A stretch of DNA of 64,000 bases. It comes from Perlucidibaca aquatica (GTDB taxonomy: Bacteria > Pseudomonadota > Gammaproteobacteria > Pseudomonadales > Moraxellaceae). The stretch is from positions 806,001 to 870,000 of the forward strand of contig NZ_LZDB01000002.1 of the NCBI RefSeq assembly GCF_001676655.1. Direction: 5' to 3'. The position numbers were made by a program, and so were the translations under genes. Positions within the stretch are counted from its first letter, which is position 1. Each line of letters starts with the position of its first letter. The notes under the pieces were generated by a model, which saw only the letters and a program-made list of their open reading frames with translations, did no database searches and was not told the DNA's origin. This document shows, piece by piece, positions 40,808 to 49,789 of the stretch.

Positions 40808-41995
40808 CTAGAACAAGTCCCCCGGCACCCTCACCCAGCCTTCCATGAGCACACGCGCACTACGGCTCATAATGGCTTTGGTCACCGTCCACTGCCCGTT
40901 GACCTGGCTGGCCGCGGCACCCACCCGCAGCGTGCCAGACGGATGCCCGAAACGCACCGCTTCGCGCGCCTCGCCACCCGCTGCAAGACTCACCAGCGTG
41001 CCCGGAATTGCCGCGGCAGTTCCAATCGCCACCGCAGCAGTGCCCATCATGGCGTGATGCAGCTTGCCCATGGACAATGCACGAACCAACAGATCCACCT
41101 CCGAGGCTTTGATCAGCTTACCGCTAGACGAGACATAGTCTGTCGGTGGCGCGACAAAAGCGATTTTTGGCGTGTGCTGGCGGGTTGCTGCTTCTTCCGG
41201 GGATTTGATCAAACCCATACGCAAGGCACCGGCAATTCGAATCGCTTCGAAACGCTTCAGTGCAGCGGCATCGGTATTGATCTGTTCACGCAGCTCGGTG
41301 CCGGTGTAACCAATATCAGCGGCATTAACGAACACCGTCGGGATACCGGCTGTGATCATCGTGGCTTTCAACGTACCGATGCCGGGCACATCCAGATCAT
41401 CCACTAAATTACCCGTGGGGAACATGGAGCCGCCCTCCTCGCCATCATCGGAGGGGTCCATGAATTCAAGGACAATCTCCGCTGCGGGAAAGGTCACGCC
41501 ATCGAGCTCGAAATCGCCCGTTTCTTGCACCTGGCCATTGGTGACCGGCACATGCGCGATGATGGTCTTGCGGATGTTGGCCTGCCAAATCCGCACCACG
41601 CAAATCCCGTTCTCAGGAATACGTGCGGCATCCACCAATCCAGCATGGAGTGCAAATGCACCCGCGGCAGTGGACAAATTTCCGCAGTTGCCGCTCCAGT
41701 CCACGAAGGCCTTGTCGATGGAGACCTGCCCATAGAGGTAGTCCACATCGTGGTCCGGCACACTGCTCTTCGACAAAATCACGCACTTGGAGGTCGAAGA
41801 GGTTGCACCACCCATACCGTCGATATGCGCCGAATAGGGATCCGGGCTGCCGATCACACGCATGAACAACTTGTCACGCGCTGCGCCCGGCTGCTGGCAA
41901 GAAGCCGGCAGGTCCTGCAGGCGGAAGAACACACCTTTGGAAGTGCCGCCACGGATATAGGTGGCGGGGACTTTTATTTGGGGAGGATGAATCAT
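40808..41995 (-). CDS. prpF: 2-methylaconitate isomerase PrpF
   Basis: A 395-residue protein of the PrpF fold (diaminopimelate-epimerase-like). Landmarks are KVPATYIRGGTSKGVFF at the start, DGMGGATSSTSKCVIL with the key Cys or Ser region, NCGNLSTAAGAFALHAGL, GVTFPAAEIVLEF and the C-terminal GHPSGTLRVGA. PrpF interconverts 2-methylaconitate isomers so that AcnD and the isocitrate-lyase step can work in place of PrpD. It follows the ParDE pair by 33 bases, whereas in related genomes it follows acnD directly. Confidence 0.95.
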   Translation of the reverse strand: MIHPPQIKVPATYIRGGTSKGVFFRLQDLPASCQQPGAARDKLFMRVIGSPDPYSAHIDGMGGATSSTSKCVILSKSSVPDHDVDYLYGQVSIDKAFVDWSGNCGNLSTAAGAFALHAGLVDAARIPENGICVVRIWQANIRKTIIAHVPVTNGQVQETGDFELDGVTFPAAEIVLEFMDPSDDGEEGGSMFPTGNLVDDLDVPGIGTLKATMITAGIPTVFVNAADIGYTGTELREQINTDAAALKRFEAIRIAGALRMGLIKSPEEAATRQHTPKIAFVAPPTDYVSSSGKLIKASEVDLLVRALSMGKLHHAMMGTAAVAIGTAAAIPGTLVSLAAGGEAREAVRFGHPSGTLRVGAAASQVNGQWTVTKAIMSRSARVLMEGWVRVPGDLF

Positions 41996-42028
41996 GGTGT
42001 TTATGTCTCACTCATTGAAATAACAGCT

Positions 42029-42349
42029 TCATTTTTCACTCATCCAAAGCGGAATGTCGCGCTGTGCATGCAACACACGCCAGACATCTATCTCCGCCTC
42101 GCGCTCAACATAAAAGATCAGGTAGGGAAACCCTCGCACTGGCCAAAAGCGCAACCCTGCCAACTTCAGCAACACGGCATAGCGCGTGGATCCGCTGAGA
42201 GCATGCTGTCCGACATGCTTCAGAGCATGCTCCAAGGCAGTAACCCATTTGAGCGACAGCGCATCTCCACTTTCACTGCGGTAATAAGCGGTGACCTGCC
42301 TGACTTCCCGTTGAGCTTGAGGTGACAGCAACAATGGCTTGGCCGTCAT
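42029..42349 (-). CDS. parE: ParE/RelE-family toxin
   Basis: A 106-residue RelE/ParE-fold toxin: LSPQAQREVRQVTAYYRSESGDALSLKWVTALEHALKHV, then the beta-strands GLRFWPVRGFPYLIFYVE and VWRVLHAQRDIPLWM. This layout is typical of ParE, which inhibits gyrase, although RelE-type mRNA cleavage cannot be excluded. Its ATG overlaps the antitoxin stop (ATGA), so translation is coupled. It sits inside the prp cluster between acnD and prpF. Confidence 0.88.
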   Translation of the reverse strand: MTAKPLLLSPQAQREVRQVTAYYRSESGDALSLKWVTALEHALKHVGQHALSGSTRYAVLLKLAGLRFWPVRGFPYLIFYVEREAEIDVWRVLHAQRDIPLWMSEK

Positions 42350-42642
42350 GCCTCGTTCTGACCTGTAGCGACAGCGCGAAGCTCTGCGAAAAAGGCATCG
42401 TCTACCTGCCTACCCGGACCGGAGTTTGCGCCATCCAGCAAAAGCTGTCGTAACTGCTCTACATCGCGCTGCTTGCGAATGAGATCGCGCAGATACTCGC
42501 TGGTCGATCCATAGCCATGTTCGGCAACCTGCGCATCGACGAAGGTCTTGAGCTCATCCGGCAAGGATATATTCATGGTCGCCATAATGCTGTTCCAGTC
42601 TGCTGGCAGGCGGGACGCCCGCGCGGTGCTCGTGTCATCCAT
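42346..42642 (-). CDS. parD: ParD-family antitoxin
   Basis: The C-terminal 76 residues are a typical ParD: MNISLPDELKTFVDAQVAE (ribbon-helix-helix DNA binding), GSTSEYLRDLIRKQRD, and a toxin-binding tail. The start is uncertain. ATG 42642 has a strong AAGGAG seven bases upstream and gives 98 residues with a 19-residue non-family leader; ATG 42585 gives the usual ParD N-terminus with a weaker GGA. I give 42642. It overlaps parE by four bases. A palindrome at 42653-42669 just upstream is a likely self-operator. Confidence 0.85.
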   Translation of the reverse strand: MDDTSTARASRLPADWNSIMATMNISLPDELKTFVDAQVAEHGYGSTSEYLRDLIRKQRDVEQLRQLLLDGANSGPGRQVDDAFFAELRAVATGQNEA

Positions 42643-42652
42643 GACAATCTCC

Positions 42653-42669
42653 TTGGCAATCTTTGCCAA
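42653..42669. promoter_or_regulatory. Operator-like palindrome before parDE
   Basis: TTGGCAA-TCT-TTGCCAA is a perfect inverted repeat with 7-base arms. It lies just upstream of the AAGGAG site of parD. Ribbon-helix-helix antitoxins usually repress their own promoters at such dyads; binding here is inferred. Confidence 0.6.
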
Positions 42670-42766
42670 ACCAATCTAGCACCGACCCTTTTGCTGAACA
42701 AGCGCCGATCCGCCTCACCAAAGACCGCCGCAACGATGCCGACTACGCCTAAGCCATTGCCGAGGA

Positions 42767-42873
42767 GCGTGGTACGGATGCACTCAGTCAAACCTTCACG
42801 CGCCAAGGATGGCGCGTGAGAGCCTACAAGGACGTATTCACGGCGTGTTTGACAGAGTGCATCCGTACCACGC
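42767..42873 (-). repeat. Nested hairpin repeat downstream of acnD (copy 1)
   Basis: Two 27-base arms (42767-42793 and 42847-42873) are complementary with a single mismatch. Inside is a second perfect 9-base hairpin TCACGCGCC-AAGGAT-GGCGCGTGA (42796-42819). The minus strand holds the core TGTAGGCTCTCACG (42828-42815), which recurs at 57906-57919. It starts 18 bases after the acnD stop. It may act as a terminator or be a small mobile or REP-like element. Confidence 0.8.
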
Positions 42874-42891
42874 GCCGCGAACCTAGGAACA

Positions 42892-45495
42892 TTAGGCCGT
42901 CGCCGTAGCCTCCAAGAAGTCCTTGGCAAAGCGCTGCAACACGCCACCCGCTTCATACACGGAAACTTCTTCATCCGAATCGAGACGACAGGTCATGGGC
43001 ACACGCACCACTTCTCCATTGCGACGCGTAATCACCAAGGTCAGTGTTGCACGCGGTGTCAGCTCACCTTCCACATCGTAAGTTTCAGTGCCGTCGATGC
43101 CCAGTGTCAGGCGCGTGGTGCCCGGCTTAAACTCCAGCGGCAACACGCCCATGCCAATCAGGTTGGTACGGTGGATGCGCTCGAAGCCTTCGGCCGCGAT
43201 GGCCTCGACGCCGGCCAGACGCACGCCCTTGGCAGCCCAGTCACGCGATGAGCCTTGGCCGTAATCCGCACCGGCCACAATGATCAGCGGCTGCTTGCGG
43301 TTCATGTAGGTTTCAATGGCTTCCCACATACGCATGACCTTGCCTTCCGGCTCCACACGCGCCAGCGAACCCTTCTTGACCTGGCCATCAACCACGGCCA
43401 TCTCGTTCACGAGCTCTTTGTTCGCGAAGGTCGCACGCTGCGTGGTCAGGTGATCGCCGCGATGCGTGGCGTAGGAATTGAAGTCCTCTTCCGGCACACC
43501 CATCTTGTGCAGGTACTCGCCCGCTGCCGAATTCATCTGGATCGCGTTCGACGGCGACAGATGGTCGGTGGTGATGTTGTCCGGCAGCACGGCCAGCGGA
43601 CGCATGCCCTTGAGCGTGCGCTCGCCGGCCAGCGCGCCTTCCCAGTAGGGCGGACGGCGGATGTAGGTGCTCATCTCGCGCCAGTCGTAGAGCGGCGACA
43701 CGGCTTTCTCGGCATCCTGCTTCTCAAACATCGGGATGTAGATCTGGTTGAACTGCGACGGCTTCACCGAGCGCGCCACGATGGCGTCGATCTCGTCATC
43801 CGATGGCCAGATGTCCTTGAGCCGGATCTCCTTGCCATCAACCACAGCCAGCACATCCTGCTCGATGTCGAAGCGGATGGTGCCGGCAATGGCGTAGGCC
43901 ACGACCAGCGGTGGCGAAGCCAGGAAGGCCTGCTTGGCATACGGGTGGATGCGGCCATCGAAGTTGCGGTTGCCCGACAGCACAGCCGTCGCGTACAGAT
44001 CGCGCTCGATGATTTCTTCCTGAATCTTCGGGTCCAGCGCGCCGGACATGCCGTTGCAAGTCGTGCAGGCGAACGCCACGATGCCGAAGCCCAGCGCTTC
44101 GAGATCTTCCAGCAGGCCGGCTTCCTTCAGATACAGCTCGACGACCTTGGAGCCCGGCGCCAGCGACGACTTCACCCACGGCTTGCGCAGCAGACCGAGA
44201 CGGCGGGCATTGCGCGCGATCAGGCCGGCGGCAATCACGTTGCGCGGGTTGGAGGTGTTGGTGCACGAGGTGATGGCGGCGATGATGACCGCGCCATCCG
44301 GCATCAGACCTTCGGCTTCCTGAGCGCGCGCGGCGTCGAGGTTGCCGGAGATGCCGCGCGAGGCCAGATCCGAGGTCGGCAGACGCTTGTGCGGGTTCGA
44401 CGGGCCAGCCATGTTGCGCACCACGGAGGACAGATCGAAGCGCAGCACGCGCTCGTACTCGGCATTGGCCAGCGAGTCGGACCAGAGTCCAGCTTCCTTG
44501 GCGTAAGTCTCGACCAGCGCGACCTGCTCATCGCTACGGCCGGTCAGGCGCAAATACGTCAGCGTCTGGTCATCAATCGAGAACATCGCGGCCGTAGCGC
44601 CATATTCCGGGGCCATGTTTGAAATGGTGGCACGGTCGCCGATGGTCAGGCCGGGCACACCCTCGCCGTAGAACTCGAGATAAGCACCAACCACCTTGGA
44701 CTGGCGCAGGAACTCGGTCAGGGCCAGCACGATGTCGGTCGCGGTGATGCCGGGCTGACGCTTGCCGGTCAGCTCGACGCCAACCATGTCCGGGGTACGC
44801 ATCCAAGACGCACGACCGAGCATGACGTTCTCGGCTTCGAGACCGCCAACACCAACCGCGATGACGCCGAGGGCATCCACATGCGGGGTGTGCGAGTCGG
44901 TGCCGACACAGGTATCCGGGAAGGCCAGACCGTTCTGGTTGTGGATGACCGGTGACATCTTCTCCAGATTGATCTGGTGCATGATGCCATTGCCGGCCGG
45001 GATCACATCGACGTTATCGAATGCAGTCTTGGTCCAGTTGATGAAGTGGAAGCGATCTTCGTTGCGACGATCTTCGATGTCGCGGTTCTTCTGGAACGCG
45101 TCCGGATCGAAACCGCCGCACTCGACGGCCAGCGAATGGTCGACGATCAGCTGCACCGGCACCACCGGATTGACCTTGGCGGGGTCGCCACCTTGGTCAG
45201 CGATGGCATCACGCAGACCGGCGAGATCGACCAGCGCGGTCTGGCCGAGAATGTCGTGGCAAACCACACGCGCCGGAAACCACGGAAAGTCACGATCACG
45301 CTTACGCTCAACGAGCTGCGTCAGGCACTCGGTAATGATCGCCGGATCGGCCTTGCGCACAATGTTTTCGGCGTGAATACGGGCCGTGTATGGCAGACGA
45401 TCCCAAGCACCGGGCTGAATCGCATCCACCGCAGCACGCGCATCGAAGTACTCGAGCTGGGTGCCCGGCAGGTTCTTTCGGAAATTCGTATTCAT
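42892..45495 (-). CDS. acnD: 2-methylcitrate dehydratase AcnD (Fe/S-dependent)
   Basis: An 867-residue aconitase-family enzyme. Cluster ligands are in ITSCTNTSNPRN and FACTTCNGMSG. Other landmarks are VDHSLAVE, TDSHTPHVDALGVIAVGVGG, and the swivel-domain VAGADYGQGSSRDWAAKG with the serine-arginine pair. With PrpF it replaces PrpD in converting 2-methylcitrate to 2-methylisocitrate during propionate breakdown. It starts two bases after the prpC stop. Downstream stand a hairpin repeat and ParDE rather than prpF directly. Confidence 0.96.
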   Translation of the reverse strand: MNTNFRKNLPGTQLEYFDARAAVDAIQPGAWDRLPYTARIHAENIVRKADPAIITECLTQLVERKRDRDFPWFPARVVCHDILGQTALVDLAGLRDAIADQGGDPAKVNPVVPVQLIVDHSLAVECGGFDPDAFQKNRDIEDRRNEDRFHFINWTKTAFDNVDVIPAGNGIMHQINLEKMSPVIHNQNGLAFPDTCVGTDSHTPHVDALGVIAVGVGGLEAENVMLGRASWMRTPDMVGVELTGKRQPGITATDIVLALTEFLRQSKVVGAYLEFYGEGVPGLTIGDRATISNMAPEYGATAAMFSIDDQTLTYLRLTGRSDEQVALVETYAKEAGLWSDSLANAEYERVLRFDLSSVVRNMAGPSNPHKRLPTSDLASRGISGNLDAARAQEAEGLMPDGAVIIAAITSCTNTSNPRNVIAAGLIARNARRLGLLRKPWVKSSLAPGSKVVELYLKEAGLLEDLEALGFGIVAFACTTCNGMSGALDPKIQEEIIERDLYATAVLSGNRNFDGRIHPYAKQAFLASPPLVVAYAIAGTIRFDIEQDVLAVVDGKEIRLKDIWPSDDEIDAIVARSVKPSQFNQIYIPMFEKQDAEKAVSPLYDWREMSTYIRRPPYWEGALAGERTLKGMRPLAVLPDNITTDHLSPSNAIQMNSAAGEYLHKMGVPEEDFNSYATHRGDHLTTQRATFANKELVNEMAVVDGQVKKGSLARVEPEGKVMRMWEAIETYMNRKQPLIIVAGADYGQGSSRDWAAKGVRLAGVEAIAAEGFERIHRTNLIGMGVLPLEFKPGTTRLTLGIDGTETYDVEGELTPRATLTLVITRRNGEVVRVPMTCRLDSDEEVSVYEAGGVLQRFAKDFLEATATA

Positions 45496-45497
45496 GA

Positions 45498-46652
45498 TTA
45501 TTTGCGATCCTTCATCGGCACAAACGTCTGGTCTTCTGGACCGGTGTAGTTCGCGCTGGGGCGGATGATCTTGCCGTCGATACGCTGCTCAATCACATGC
45601 GCCGACCAACCGCTGGTGCGGGCAATCACGAACAATGGGGTAAACATGTCGGTGGGCACACCCATCATGTGGTAGCTCACAGCGGAGAACCAATCGAGGT
45701 TCGGGAACATCTTTTTGATTTCCCACATGGTCGATTCCAAACGCTCGGCAATGTCGTACATCTTCATGTTGTTCTGTTCGGCGCTGAGCTGCTTGGCCAC
45801 TTCTTTAATGACCTTGTTGCGCGGATCGCTCACGGTGTAGACCGGGTGGCCGAAACCAATGACCACTTCCTTCTTCTCCACACGCGCACGGATATCGGCC
45901 TCGGCTTCATCCGGGTTGTCGTAGCGCTTCTGAATTTCGAAAGCGACTTCGTTAGCGCCGCCGTGCTTTGGACCACGCAGCGCACCAATGCCACCGCAAA
46001 TAGCCGAGAACATGTCGGAACCCGTGCCCGCGACCACACGCGAGGTGAACGTGGAGGCGTTGAATTCGTGCTCCGCGTAAAGAATGAGCGAGGTGTGCAT
46101 GGCACGGACCCAACTATCACGCGGCTTTTCGCCGTGCAGCAGGTGCAGGAAGTGACCGCCGATGGAGTCATCATCGGTTTCTACTTCGATGCGCTTACCG
46201 TTGTAAGCAAAGTGGTACCAGTACAGCAGCATGGAGCCTAAGGAGGCCATCAGCTTGTCGGCAATATCGCGCGCACCGGGATGGTTGTGATCTTCTTTTT
46301 CGGGCTTAACGCAACCGAGCACGGACACGCCGGTACGCATCACATCCATGGGATGACTGGATGGTGGCAGTTGCTCAAGTGCAACTTTCACTGCCGCGGG
46401 CAGACCACGCAGCGCTTTCAACTTGCTCTTGTAGCCCGCTAATTCAGCTGCATTCGGCAGCTTGCCGTGAACCAAGAGGTGAGCAATTTCTTCAAACTCG
46501 CTGGTCGCCGCCAAATCGAGAATGTCGTAGCCGCGATAGGCCAGGTCATTGCCGGTACGGCCAACGGTGCAGAGTGCCGTATTGCCCGCAACAGTGCCGG
46601 ACAGGGCAACGGATTTCTTGGCTTTCGGCAAAACTTGTTGTACTTCAGTCAT
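45498..46652 (-). CDS. prpC: 2-methylcitrate synthase
   Basis: PrpC condenses propionyl-CoA with oxaloacetate. The 384-residue citrate-synthase-fold protein has the start [20 protein letters not shown], typical of PrpC rather than Glt[10 protein letters not shown], the catalytic region [59 protein letters not shown] and [15 protein letters not shown] chose ATG 46652, seven bases after GGAG; the long upstream extension is not family sequence. It lies 43 bases after prpB. Confidence 0.95.
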   Translation of the reverse strand: MTEVQQVLPKAKKSVALSGTVAGNTALCTVGRTGNDLAYRGYDILDLAATSEFEEIAHLLVHGKLPNAAELAGYKSKLKALRGLPAAVKVALEQLPPSSHPMDVMRTGVSVLGCVKPEKEDHNHPGARDIADKLMASLGSMLLYWYHFAYNGKRIEVETDDDSIGGHFLHLLHGEKPRDSWVRAMHTSLILYAEHEFNASTFTSRVVAGTGSDMFSAICGGIGALRGPKHGGANEVAFEIQKRYDNPDEAEADIRARVEKKEVVIGFGHPVYTVSDPRNKVIKEVAKQLSAEQNNMKMYDIAERLESTMWEIKKMFPNLDWFSAVSYHMMGVPTDMFTPLFVIARTSGWSAHVIEQRIDGKIIRPSANYTGPEDQTFVPMKDRK

Positions 46653-46695
46653 GGTCATTCTCCGGATCGAATTCGGTTTTTTTATAAAAAGTGGC

Positions 46696-47595
46696 TTATT
46701 TGTTTTTGGAAAACAGCTGGTCAATCTTGTCTTCATAGCTGTGGTAATTCAGGAACTCGTAGAGCTCCTTGCGCTTCTGCATGAGGTCGAGCACGTTGAC
46801 CTGCGTACCGTCCTTGCGCACCGCCTCGTACACGGCCAGCGCGGCTTTCTGCATGGCACGTGTGCCCGACAGCGGGTACAGAACCATGGCGATGCCCTGC
46901 TCGCCCAGCTCGCTCGTGGTGTAGTACGGCGTGTCGCCGAACTCGGTGATGTTGGCCAGCACCGGCACGTTCACGGCATCGCAGACCTTGCGGTACATGG
47001 TGATGTCGGTCATGGCCTCGGCAAAGATGGCATCGGCACCGGCTTCAACATAGGCACTGATGCGGTCGATGACGCCGTTGAGACCTTCCTTCTGCAGCGA
47101 GTCGGTACGCGCCATCACGACAAAATCGCTGTCGGTCTTGGCATCGACGGCGGCTTTCACGCGGTCGACCATTTCCTCGACCGGTACGATCTCCTTGTTC
47201 GGGCGGTGGCCGCAGCGCTTCTGAGCAACTTGGTCCTCGATGTGCACAGCAGCGACGCCGGCGCGGATCATCTCCGTGACCGTGCGCGAGATGTTGAACG
47301 CCCCGCCCCAGCCGGTGTCGATGTCGACCAGCAGCGGCGTATCGGTGACGCTGGTGATGCGGCGGGCATCGATCAGCACATCTTCCAGCGAGGTCAGACC
47401 CAGATCCGGCAGACCGTAGGAGTAGTTGGCACAACCAGCACCCGACAGATAAATGGCCTTGTAGCCAACCTTGGTCGCCATCATCGCGGCGTAGGCATTG
47501 ACCGTGCCCATGACCTGTAGCGGCTTTTCGGCAGCGATGGCATCGCGAAAACGACGACCGGCACTCGGGTGATGTGGGTGGTTATGGCAAGACAT
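46696..47595 (-). CDS. prpB: 2-methylisocitrate lyase
   Basis: PrpB splits 2-methylisocitrate to pyruvate and succinate, the last step of the methylcitrate cycle. The 299-residue TIM barrel has [19 protein letters not shown], the DIDTGWGG metal-binding part, and the catalytic-Cys motif [10 protein letters not shown], followed by [14 protein letters not shown]. The ATG at 47595 overlaps the stop of the GntR gene (TGATG), so regulator and enzyme are co-transcribed. The upstream TTG is less likely. Confidence 0.96.
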   Translation of the reverse strand: MSCHNHPHHPSAGRRFRDAIAAEKPLQVMGTVNAYAAMMATKVGYKAIYLSGAGCANYSYGLPDLGLTSLEDVLIDARRITSVTDTPLLVDIDTGWGGAFNISRTVTEMIRAGVAAVHIEDQVAQKRCGHRPNKEIVPVEEMVDRVKAAVDAKTDSDFVVMARTDSLQKEGLNGVIDRISAYVEAGADAIFAEAMTDITMYRKVCDAVNVPVLANITEFGDTPYYTTSELGEQGIAMVLYPLSGTRAMQKAALAVYEAVRKDGTQVNVLDLMQKRKELYEFLNYHSYEDKIDQLFSKNK

Positions 47596-48362
47596 CAAGC
47601 ACTCCTGGCCGGGGCATCCGGCGTTGGTAAAGAGGGTGAAACGCGCGCCTCGATATTGGCGCGGGCGGTGGCAATGTGGCGACGCATCAGGAATTCGGCG
47701 AGCTCGCCATCACGCGTGGCAATGGCTTCAACGATGCGACGGTGCTCATCCAGCGCTTTCGCCGGACGACCCTCGGTGACCGAGAACTGGCCTCGGTAAA
47801 TGCGCACGCGGTGGTAAAGCTCGCCGCAGAGCATCTGGATCAGCACGGCGTTGTGGCTGCCCTGGATGATGCAGTAATGAAAGTCGACGTTGCCTTCTTC
47901 CTGGATGTAGGCGCGGCCCTCGTGCTCAGCAATCTGCTGCTCGTGGCGGGCCAGTAACTCTTTCAGGCCAGCGATTTCGGCATCGCTCATGTGCTGCGCG
48001 GCAAGGCGGCAGGCCAGCCCTTCCAGAGTTTCGCGAACCTGATAGATCTGCAGCAGCTCATCCAGCGACAAGGCCATGATGCGCACGCCAACATGCGGAA
48101 TTCGGGTGATGAGCTGACGGCCTTCAAGCCGGCGCAGCGCTTCACGCAGCGGCCCTCGCGACACACCGTAACGCGCGACTAGCTCCGCTTCGGATACGCG
48201 CGAGCCAGCAACGAGCTCGCCTTTGACGATGGCATCCTGAAGCTGGGCAAAGACTTTATCGGCGAGGGTAAGTCGGGGCTCACTGCTATTCAGCGATGAC
48301 ACAACCAGATCGCTGTCAGCGACCACGGGGGTGTCAGGTGATGGCAATGATGTCTCAGTCAT
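47595..48362 (-). CDS. GntR-family regulator of the methylcitrate cluster
   Basis: A 255-residue FadR-type GntR regulator: a 40-residue leader, then a winged helix ([49 protein letters not shown]), and an FCD domain with metal or ligand-binding His and Asp ([31 protein letters not shown]). ATG 48362 is chosen; the frame extends to 48431 into the preceding gene. It is fused to prpB by a one-base stop-start overlap, so it probably controls prpBC-acnD in response to a methylcitrate-cycle acid. Two palindromes precede it. Confidence 0.9.
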   Translation of the reverse strand: MTETSLPSPDTPVVADSDLVVSSLNSSEPRLTLADKVFAQLQDAIVKGELVAGSRVSEAELVARYGVSRGPLREALRRLEGRQLITRIPHVGVRIMALSLDELLQIYQVRETLEGLACRLAAQHMSDAEIAGLKELLARHEQQIAEHEGRAYIQEEGNVDFHYCIIQGSHNAVLIQMLCGELYHRVRIYRGQFSVTEGRPAKALDEHRRIVEAIATRDGELAEFLMRRHIATARANIEARVSPSLPTPDAPARSA

Positions 48363-48375
48363 GCAAGCGGCTCGA

Positions 48376-48409
48376 ATTGTCGACAATCTGCGAGGTATCG
48401 AGACGATAC
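48376..48409. promoter_or_regulatory. Two operator-like palindromes before the prp regulator
   Basis: ATTGTCGACAAT (48376-48387) is a perfect 12-base palindrome, and GTATCG-AGA-CGATAC (48395-48409) a second with 6-base arms. Both lie in the 65-base gap between the ktrB stop and the regulator start. TTGT/ACAA half-sites suit an FCD GntR protein. Autoregulation is inferred. Confidence 0.55.
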
Positions 48410-48427
48410 GCCTTTGAAACTGAGGGG

Positions 48428-49789
48428 TCAACCGATATGGACATCCCCGGCCGGATAGCGAATGCGATGACGCTTAGGCTTGGCCAGCAAAAACACCAAC
48501 GTTAATGGCCCAATGCGTCCAATAAACATGGCTAACATCAAGACGATACGACCAGGCTCAGACAGATCCCCCGTGATACCACGGGATAACCCCACCGTGG
48601 CACAAGCCGACACCGCTTCAAAGAAAAGATTGAGAAAGCCGAGATGAGGGTCGGTCAGCGTCAGCGCAAACATGGTTGCCAACACAATCATCATGGCAAT
48701 AAATGCCATGGCTAAAGACTTAAGTACCAGTTCCAACGGAATACTGCGGCCAAACACAGACGGCGTAGTGCGCCCACTCAAAAACGCTCTTGTCGACAAT
48801 ATCAGCACCATAAAGGTGGTGACCTTGATGCCGCCACCACTGGAATTGGTACCGGCACCGATAAACATCAGGACGATATAGAGCATGGTGACTGCGAGCG
48901 TCAGGCTGCCGACATCCACCATATTGAAACCGGCTGAGCGAGGAACAATGGCATGAAAGAGACCAATTGCCAGTTTTTCACTGGTGTCGTATGACCCTAA
49001 AGTGGCCGGATTACTCCATTCACACAGCAGAAACACGACAAAAGTGAACAACAACAAGATCGCGGTACCGCTGAGCATGAGACGACTGTGCAACGACATC
49101 GCAGACCAGCGTGTTCGCAATCTCAACTCCGCCAATACGGTAAAGCCAAGACCGCCAATAACGGCAAGCGAGCCCAAAACTAAGGCCAAAGGCCAGTGCC
49201 CAGCCTTAGGAATGAGGCTTTCACTGGTCAGCGCAAAGCCAGCATTGTTGAACGCTGAGATGCTGTAAAACAGGGCGTGATAACTTCCAGTGCGCCAGCC
49301 GTGATCGGGTATTAAAATAACGCTGAGCAGCAGAAAGCCGACCAGCTCAATAACAAAGACCAGCACAAAAATACGTTTTATCAGCCAACCCAGATCCATC
49401 ACACGGGTATGGTTCATGGCCTCCCGAACCAGTCGTTGCTCGCCTATCCCCAACTGATGCCCTAATAGCAATAAGGTCAAGGCAGCAAACGTCATGATGC
49501 CAATGCCGCCCAGCTGCACCAGCACCAGTAAGACCATCTGACCTGCTGTGCTGAAATGAGTGTCGGTGTCCAGCACCGCCAATCCCGTCACAGTGACGGC
49601 TGAAGTCGCGGTAAAAAGCGCGTCTGACCAACTAATCGGCACGTTGGTAGCCCAGTCACTGCGTAGTAATAACGCACCGATGATGATTAAAATTAAAAAG
49701 CTGCTCGCCACCAGTGTGGCGGGGTTTGTGCCCTTTACCAGCGCTGAGTTGTCACCCCAAAAGGGTAAATGTGGCAGCCAACTTCTCAC
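48428..49789 (-). CDS. ktrB: Potassium uptake channel subunit, KtrB/TrkH family
   Basis: A 453-residue membrane protein with the four M1-P-M2 repeats of the Trk/Ktr/HKT superfamily. Selectivity-filter segments are visible: TATSAVTVTGL, SISAFNNAGF, IVPRSAGFNMVD and SACATVGLSRG, each with the conserved Gly. Length and the lack of extra N-terminal helices favour KtrB over TrkH. Its start overlaps the ktrA stop by four bases, so channel and regulator are made together. Confidence 0.9.
   Translation of the reverse strand: MRSWLPHLPFWGDNSALVKGTNPATLVASSFLILIIIGALLLRSDWATNVPISWSDALFTATSAVTVTGLAVLDTDTHFSTAGQMVLLVLVQLGGIGIMTFAALTLLLLGHQLGIGEQRLVREAMNHTRVMDLGWLIKRIFVLVFVIELVGFLLLSVILIPDHGWRTGSYHALFYSISAFNNAGFALTSESLIPKAGHWPLALVLGSLAVIGGLGFTVLAELRLRTRWSAMSLHSRLMLSGTAILLLFTFVVFLLCEWSNPATLGSYDTSEKLAIGLFHAIVPRSAGFNMVDVGSLTLAVTMLYIVLMFIGAGTNSSGGGIKVTTFMVLILSTRAFLSGRTTPSVFGRSIPLELVLKSLAMAFIAMMIVLATMFALTLTDPHLGFLNLFFEAVSACATVGLSRGITGDLSEPGRIVLMLAMFIGRIGPLTLVFLLAKPKRHRIRYPAGDVHIG

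Noticed and set aside
42675-42750. Possible C-terminal end of a lost gene on the plus strand (frame ending RLTKDRRNDADYA)
   Set aside because: The frame is short, has no recognised family and lies in a gap already explained by the parDE promoter and repeat.
42767-42873. Integron attC site beside a toxin-antitoxin cassette
   Set aside because: The arms do not carry the GTTRRRY and RYYYAAC core pairs that an attC site needs, no integrase is in view, and the inner hairpin is too regular.
43255-44622. A 455-codon open frame opposite acnD
   Set aside because: Antisense shadow of acnD; no domain and no start context.
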